The notes beneath the pieces were generated by a model. It saw only the letters and a list, made by a program, of their open reading frames with translations, made no database searches and was not told the DNA's origin. Of a stretch of DNA of 64,000 nt, positions 60,938 through 64,000 are shown piece after piece. The DNA lies in contig JAUXTU010000036.1 in NCBI GenBank assembly GCA_030679145.1, positions 1 to 64,000 on the forward strand, in the 5' to 3' direction. This DNA is from Bacteroidota bacterium. Its GTDB lineage: Bacteria; Bacteroidota; Ignavibacteria; UBA10030; UBA8401. The translations under genes were made by a program, and so were the position numbers. Position 1 is the first letter of the stretch. The number at the start of each line of letters is the position of its first letter.

Positions 60938-61600
60938 ATGGAACGACATTTTCAACGGGATCTTGAACAGTTAAAATCCAATGTCATCAAAATGGGAAGT
61001 GCGGTGGAACAAAATCTGATCGATGCGTTGGATGCTGTACTCAATAACGATCCGGTACTTGCATCTAAAGTGATCTCATCAGACGGGAAGATCAATCAAT
61101 TTGAGATCGATATCGACAATGGTGTTGTAGATATTCTCGCGCTGCAGCAGCCAGTTGCAAGTGATCTCCGTTTAATACTGGCAATACAAAAGATCAATAA
61201 CGACCTGGAGCGCATTGGCGATCATGCGGTGAACATTGCGGAATCTGCATACCGATTGACAGAAACGCCGCAAGATGAACCTCTGTTGGAAATTCCGAAC
61301 ATGGCAAAGATTGCAAAAGAGATGTTTCAGCAAGCGCTGGATAGTTTCATCCACTTAAATGCTCAGCTTGCGCAAAGCGTATTGGAGAGTGATGACCGTA
61401 TTGACGCGCTCAATCGCGGAATGAACTCACAGGTGGTCAAGTTCATTAAAAAAGATCTGAAGAGCATCGAAGGTGGATTGGAACTTCTTCGCATCAGCAG
61501 AAATTTGGAACGCGTTGCCGATCTTACAACGAACATTGCGGAAGAAGTGCTCTTCCATACACAAGCGAGAGTTGTAAAACATCATGCTGAAGAGAAATGA
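60938..61600 (+). CDS. phoU: Phosphate uptake regulator PhoU
   Basis: The 220-residue product has two PhoU helical repeats. Metal-binding motif variants are DLERIGDHAVNIAE (about residues 89-102) and NLERVADLTTNIAEE (about 188-202). PhoU links pst activity to PhoR/PhoB signalling. The kinase is not in the window. Confidence 0.95.
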   Translation: MERHFQRDLEQLKSNVIKMGSAVEQNLIDALDAVLNNDPVLASKVISSDGKINQFEIDIDNGVVDILALQQPVASDLRLILAIQKINNDLERIGDHAVNIAESAYRLTETPQDEPLLEIPNMAKIAKEMFQQALDSFIHLNAQLAQSVLESDDRIDALNRGMNSQVVKFIKKDLKSIEGGLELLRISRNLERVADLTTNIAEEVLFHTQARVVKHHAEEK

Positions 61601-61625
61601 TGCTTCACTTCACCGTGACTGAATA

Positions 61626-63530
61626 TTATCTCTCAACCCTCCTCTGCAATTCATCTCTTTTCAACGTGATCAAGTGACCGATTGGTTTTCCGTTTCGGTA
61701 TGTGATTGCTCGAAGTGTGATCTGTCCATCGGGAAGCTCAACCGGACTTGTGTATTGCAGTGAATGATCGTCAGGCATAGTATCATCAATCGTGTAATAG
61801 ATCTTCAGATCAGATATTTCTTTTTCTATTTCAAGAATCAATGTATTATTTCGTAACGACGTTTTTATGATCGCATCGTATGCAGCTCGGCTGTAATTGA
61901 TATCAGCGGCGTCCGCGCGGCTGAAATGTGTTTCCATTCTCTGCGAAAAATTCTTCCAATCCTTTTTTTCTTTCGGCGACCAATAGACTTCCGCTAACGC
62001 CCACGCGCGTGGATAGGTCATGTATTCTACGGCGCGAAAATTCGGAACCTGCTCAGTCCAGAGATTTCCCTGTCCGCCTAAAATATATTTTGCATCAACA
62101 CCGTCAGGAACCGGCTCAAAACTATAACTTTTTTTCACACGCAAACCTGCATATATTGGCGGATCGACCGTTTGGTCACCTTGATTGTAATCCAAATACG
62201 CAAATGTTGTCGGCGTCATCACAACATCATGTCCCATTTTTGCTGCTTCAATTCCTCCATTCACTCCGCGCCAACTCATAACTGTCGCTTCAGGGGAGAT
62301 GCCACCTTCTAAAATTTCATCCCATCCAAGAAGTTTTTTTCCTTTTGTTTTCAGAATTTTTTCCAGCCGATTCATAAAATATCCCTGCAGATCTTCAACA
62401 TGCCGGATGTTCAATTTTTTCATCAATGCTTTACATCCAGCATCCTGCGCCCAGTAACCTTTGTAACATTCATCACCGCCAACGTGGATGTACGGACTTG
62501 GAAACAATGCTGCGACCTCCCCAAACACTTTTTCCAAAAAATCATACACCTTCTCGTCAGAAGGATTGAGCGTATTCTCGACATTCATTTTGAAGGTTCC
62601 GTTTCCGTACCATTCCATAAAATGAGTTCCGGGATTTACGCGGGTGTTTGTATCTTTTCTACAGCTCAATTCAGGATATGATGCGATCGCTGCCATGCTA
62701 TGTCCGGGAAAGTCGATCTCCGGAACGATCGTGACATTGTGCTGCTGAGCGAATTGAACAATTTCTTTAATGTCGTCCTGCGTGTAATATCCGCCGATGG
62801 TTGCCGCTTCACCCGGCAACGGATCTGTACGTGAACCGAATGCACCTGCACGGTCTACGCGCCATGCGCCGACTTCAGTAAGTTTTGGAAATGATTTGAT
62901 CTCAATGCGCCAGCCATGATCATCCGTTAAATGCCAGTGGAAAATATTGTATTTGTACCGCGCAATCTGTTCGATGTATGTTTTTACATCTTCTTTGGAA
63001 AAGAAATACCTGCTGACATCGAGCATGATCCCGCGCCATCCAAATCGGGGATAGTCAATTATTTTTACTGCAGGGATCGTCCATTCAATTTTTGAGATAC
63101 CCTCACGTTCAATTTCCTTTGGTAACAACTGCAGAAGAGTTTGCATGCCATAAAATAATCCTGCGTTGGTATTTGCAGAAATGACAGCACCCTGAGAAGA
63201 AGTTTCAAGAATATATCCTTCTTTCCCAATCTGTTGATTCTGTTTTTCCAATAATGTGAATTGGATCGAAGCAGTTGTTCCTTTTTGTGCCAAAAAGGAA
63301 AATCCTGTCGGAACATTTATTTTTTGCACAAACATTTCTGCGATAGGACGAGATTCAGTTTTATTATAGCCGATCGTTGTCGCCGGTGTGATTGCAAATG
63401 TTCCGTTCAATTGCTGCATCTCAACCGGCTGGGGAATCAGTTGCAGTGAATTGTTCTGTGCAGAACTGACTGACATTGCCAGAAGCAGAACAAGAATTAT
63501 GGAATATATTTTTTGTGATGTGGTTTTCAT
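61626..63530 (-). CDS. Glycoside hydrolase family 20 beta-N-acetylhexosaminidase
   Basis: The 634-residue product has a signal peptide, an N-terminal GH20b domain and a TIM barrel. The catalytic Asp-Glu pair is D353-E354 in IHVGGDECYKG, with substrate-contact WHLTDDHGWRIEI and LGWDEILEGG. A small C-terminal domain follows. It cleaves terminal GlcNAc or GalNAc from glycans or chitin fragments. It has no T9SS domain. Confidence 0.94.
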   Translation of the reverse strand: MKTTSQKIYSIILVLLLAMSVSSAQNNSLQLIPQPVEMQQLNGTFAITPATTIGYNKTESRPIAEMFVQKINVPTGFSFLAQKGTTASIQFTLLEKQNQQIGKEGYILETSSQGAVISANTNAGLFYGMQTLLQLLPKEIEREGISKIEWTIPAVKIIDYPRFGWRGIMLDVSRYFFSKEDVKTYIEQIARYKYNIFHWHLTDDHGWRIEIKSFPKLTEVGAWRVDRAGAFGSRTDPLPGEAATIGGYYTQDDIKEIVQFAQQHNVTIVPEIDFPGHSMAAIASYPELSCRKDTNTRVNPGTHFMEWYGNGTFKMNVENTLNPSDEKVYDFLEKVFGEVAALFPSPYIHVGGDECYKGYWAQDAGCKALMKKLNIRHVEDLQGYFMNRLEKILKTKGKKLLGWDEILEGGISPEATVMSWRGVNGGIEAAKMGHDVVMTPTTFAYLDYNQGDQTVDPPIYAGLRVKKSYSFEPVPDGVDAKYILGGQGNLWTEQVPNFRAVEYMTYPRAWALAEVYWSPKEKKDWKNFSQRMETHFSRADAADINYSRAAYDAIIKTSLRNNTLILEIEKEISDLKIYYTIDDTMPDDHSLQYTSPVELPDGQITLRAITYRNGKPIGHLITLKRDELQRRVER

Positions 63531-63558
63531 GTGTTTAGATATTTTATTAAAAGTAAAT

Positions 63559-63699
63559 GGTCATTGCGAGAGAGAGTAGCGACCGAAGTTCCGCTTTTTG
63601 AATCCCGCACTGCGCAGAATCTAAAAAAGCGGGACAATCTTTCAATTAAAAAAGAGAAAAACGAGATCGCCACGTCGCTTCGCTCATCGCGATGACAAT
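63559..63699. repeat. Dispersed palindromic repeat
   Basis: It starts GGTCATTGCGAGAGAG, ends CGCTCATCGCGATGACAATG, with an inner CCGCTTTTTGAATCCCGC and AAAAGCGGGA segment. It is between the two glycosidase genes. Confidence 0.8.
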
Positions 63700-63740
63700 G
63701 ATTAGGTATTGTTGAGACGCCTCTTGTTATTTTGCCGCAA

Positions 63741-64000
63741 TTATTTTTTGTTCATCGCTGCTTTGGTATTATAGAATTTCTGCAGCACAAAAAATGCTTT
63801 TTTCTTTTTCCCGTCATCGGAGATCAATCCTTTACGATTCCACCCATCTTGAATATTCGGCAGCGTTCTTCTGGGCGAACGAAAATCAACCAATATCCAC
63901 GGCGAGATACCGCGAAGCTGCGGAATAGCGCTGATCATTTCTAACGTTTCTTTATAAAGATATTCCTGATATTCTTCAGAGAATCTTGTTAACGTATCGG
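63741..64000 (-). CDS. Glycoside hydrolase family 2 enzyme, C-terminal part
   Basis: The 86 residues in the window read as the end of a GH2 catalytic domain: DTLTRFSEEYQEYLYKETLE, then 'GISPWILVDFRSPRRTLPNI', and 'GLISDDGKKKKAFFVLQKFY' near the end. That matches beta-glucuronidase and beta-galactosidase C-termini. The start lies beyond the window. It is in the same direction as the GH20 gene. Confidence 0.85.
   Translation of the reverse strand, partial: DTLTRFSEEYQEYLYKETLEMISAIPQLRGISPWILVDFRSPRRTLPNIQDGWNRKGLISDDGKKKKAFFVLQKFYNTKAAMNKK

Noticed and set aside
1..64000. CRISPR array, rRNA or tRNA genes
   Set aside because: No regularly spaced direct repeats with unique spacers; no cloverleaf or rRNA sequence recognised by eye.

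Overview
The window looks like the chromosome of a free-living member of the Bacteroidota/Chlorobi group, most likely Ignavibacteria or a close relative. Four predicted secreted proteins end in the 'NYPNPFNP...' type IX secretion (T9SS) sorting domain that is very common in that group. There are also TonB-dependent receptors with carboxypeptidase-like N-terminal domains, a large bacteroidetes-type omega subunit, and many palindromic repeats between genes. I see no phage, plasmid, IS element, CRISPR array or rRNA/tRNA gene.

Layout. 0.2-5.2 kb: a DUF2238 membrane protein, then a MacA-like adaptor, a MacB-like permease without ATPase domain, and a TolC-like channel. 5.2-10.9 kb: repeat-rich accessory segment with an SRPBCC protein, an AraC regulator, an AT-rich OLD-type ATPase/nuclease (candidate defence gene) and a DUF1460 amidase whose 3' end has been copied twice. 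11.2-17.5 kb: one long minus-strand housekeeping run (yicC, gmk, rpoZ, coaBC, uracil-DNA glycosylase, dnaB) with two toxin-antitoxin modules nested in it. 18-32.8 kb: MBL/beta-CASP ribonuclease, outer-membrane barrel, citrate synthase with an unusual leader, a TonB receptor, a saccharopine-dehydrogenase-like enzyme, a membrane AraC regulator coupled to a GH5 enzyme, typA and a lipoprotein amidase.

33-42 kb: an arsenic/thiol-redox island on the minus strand. ArsR2 probably controls a previously unlisted 23-residue Cys-rich peptide plus arsM; arsC-acr3 follow. ArsR1 heads a run of small thioredoxins, a permease and CcdA, then a PAS/sigma-54 activator. Next to the activator is a TPR gene plus a split-Soret-like cytochrome c carrying a T9SS tail. 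42-47 kb: small metabolic enzymes.

47.3-61.6 kb (plus strand): a T9SS peptidase, then what I read as a phosphate-starvation regulon. It holds a TonB receptor, a T9SS beta-helix surface protein, a metallophosphoesterase, a receiver-less PhoB-like DNA-binding protein, an OprP-type porin and pstSCAB-phoU. Five promoters in this block carry tandem 11-bp repeats starting with TAAC-like tetramers, the likely Pho boxes. The right end holds a GH20 hexosaminidase and the C-terminus of a GH2 enzyme.
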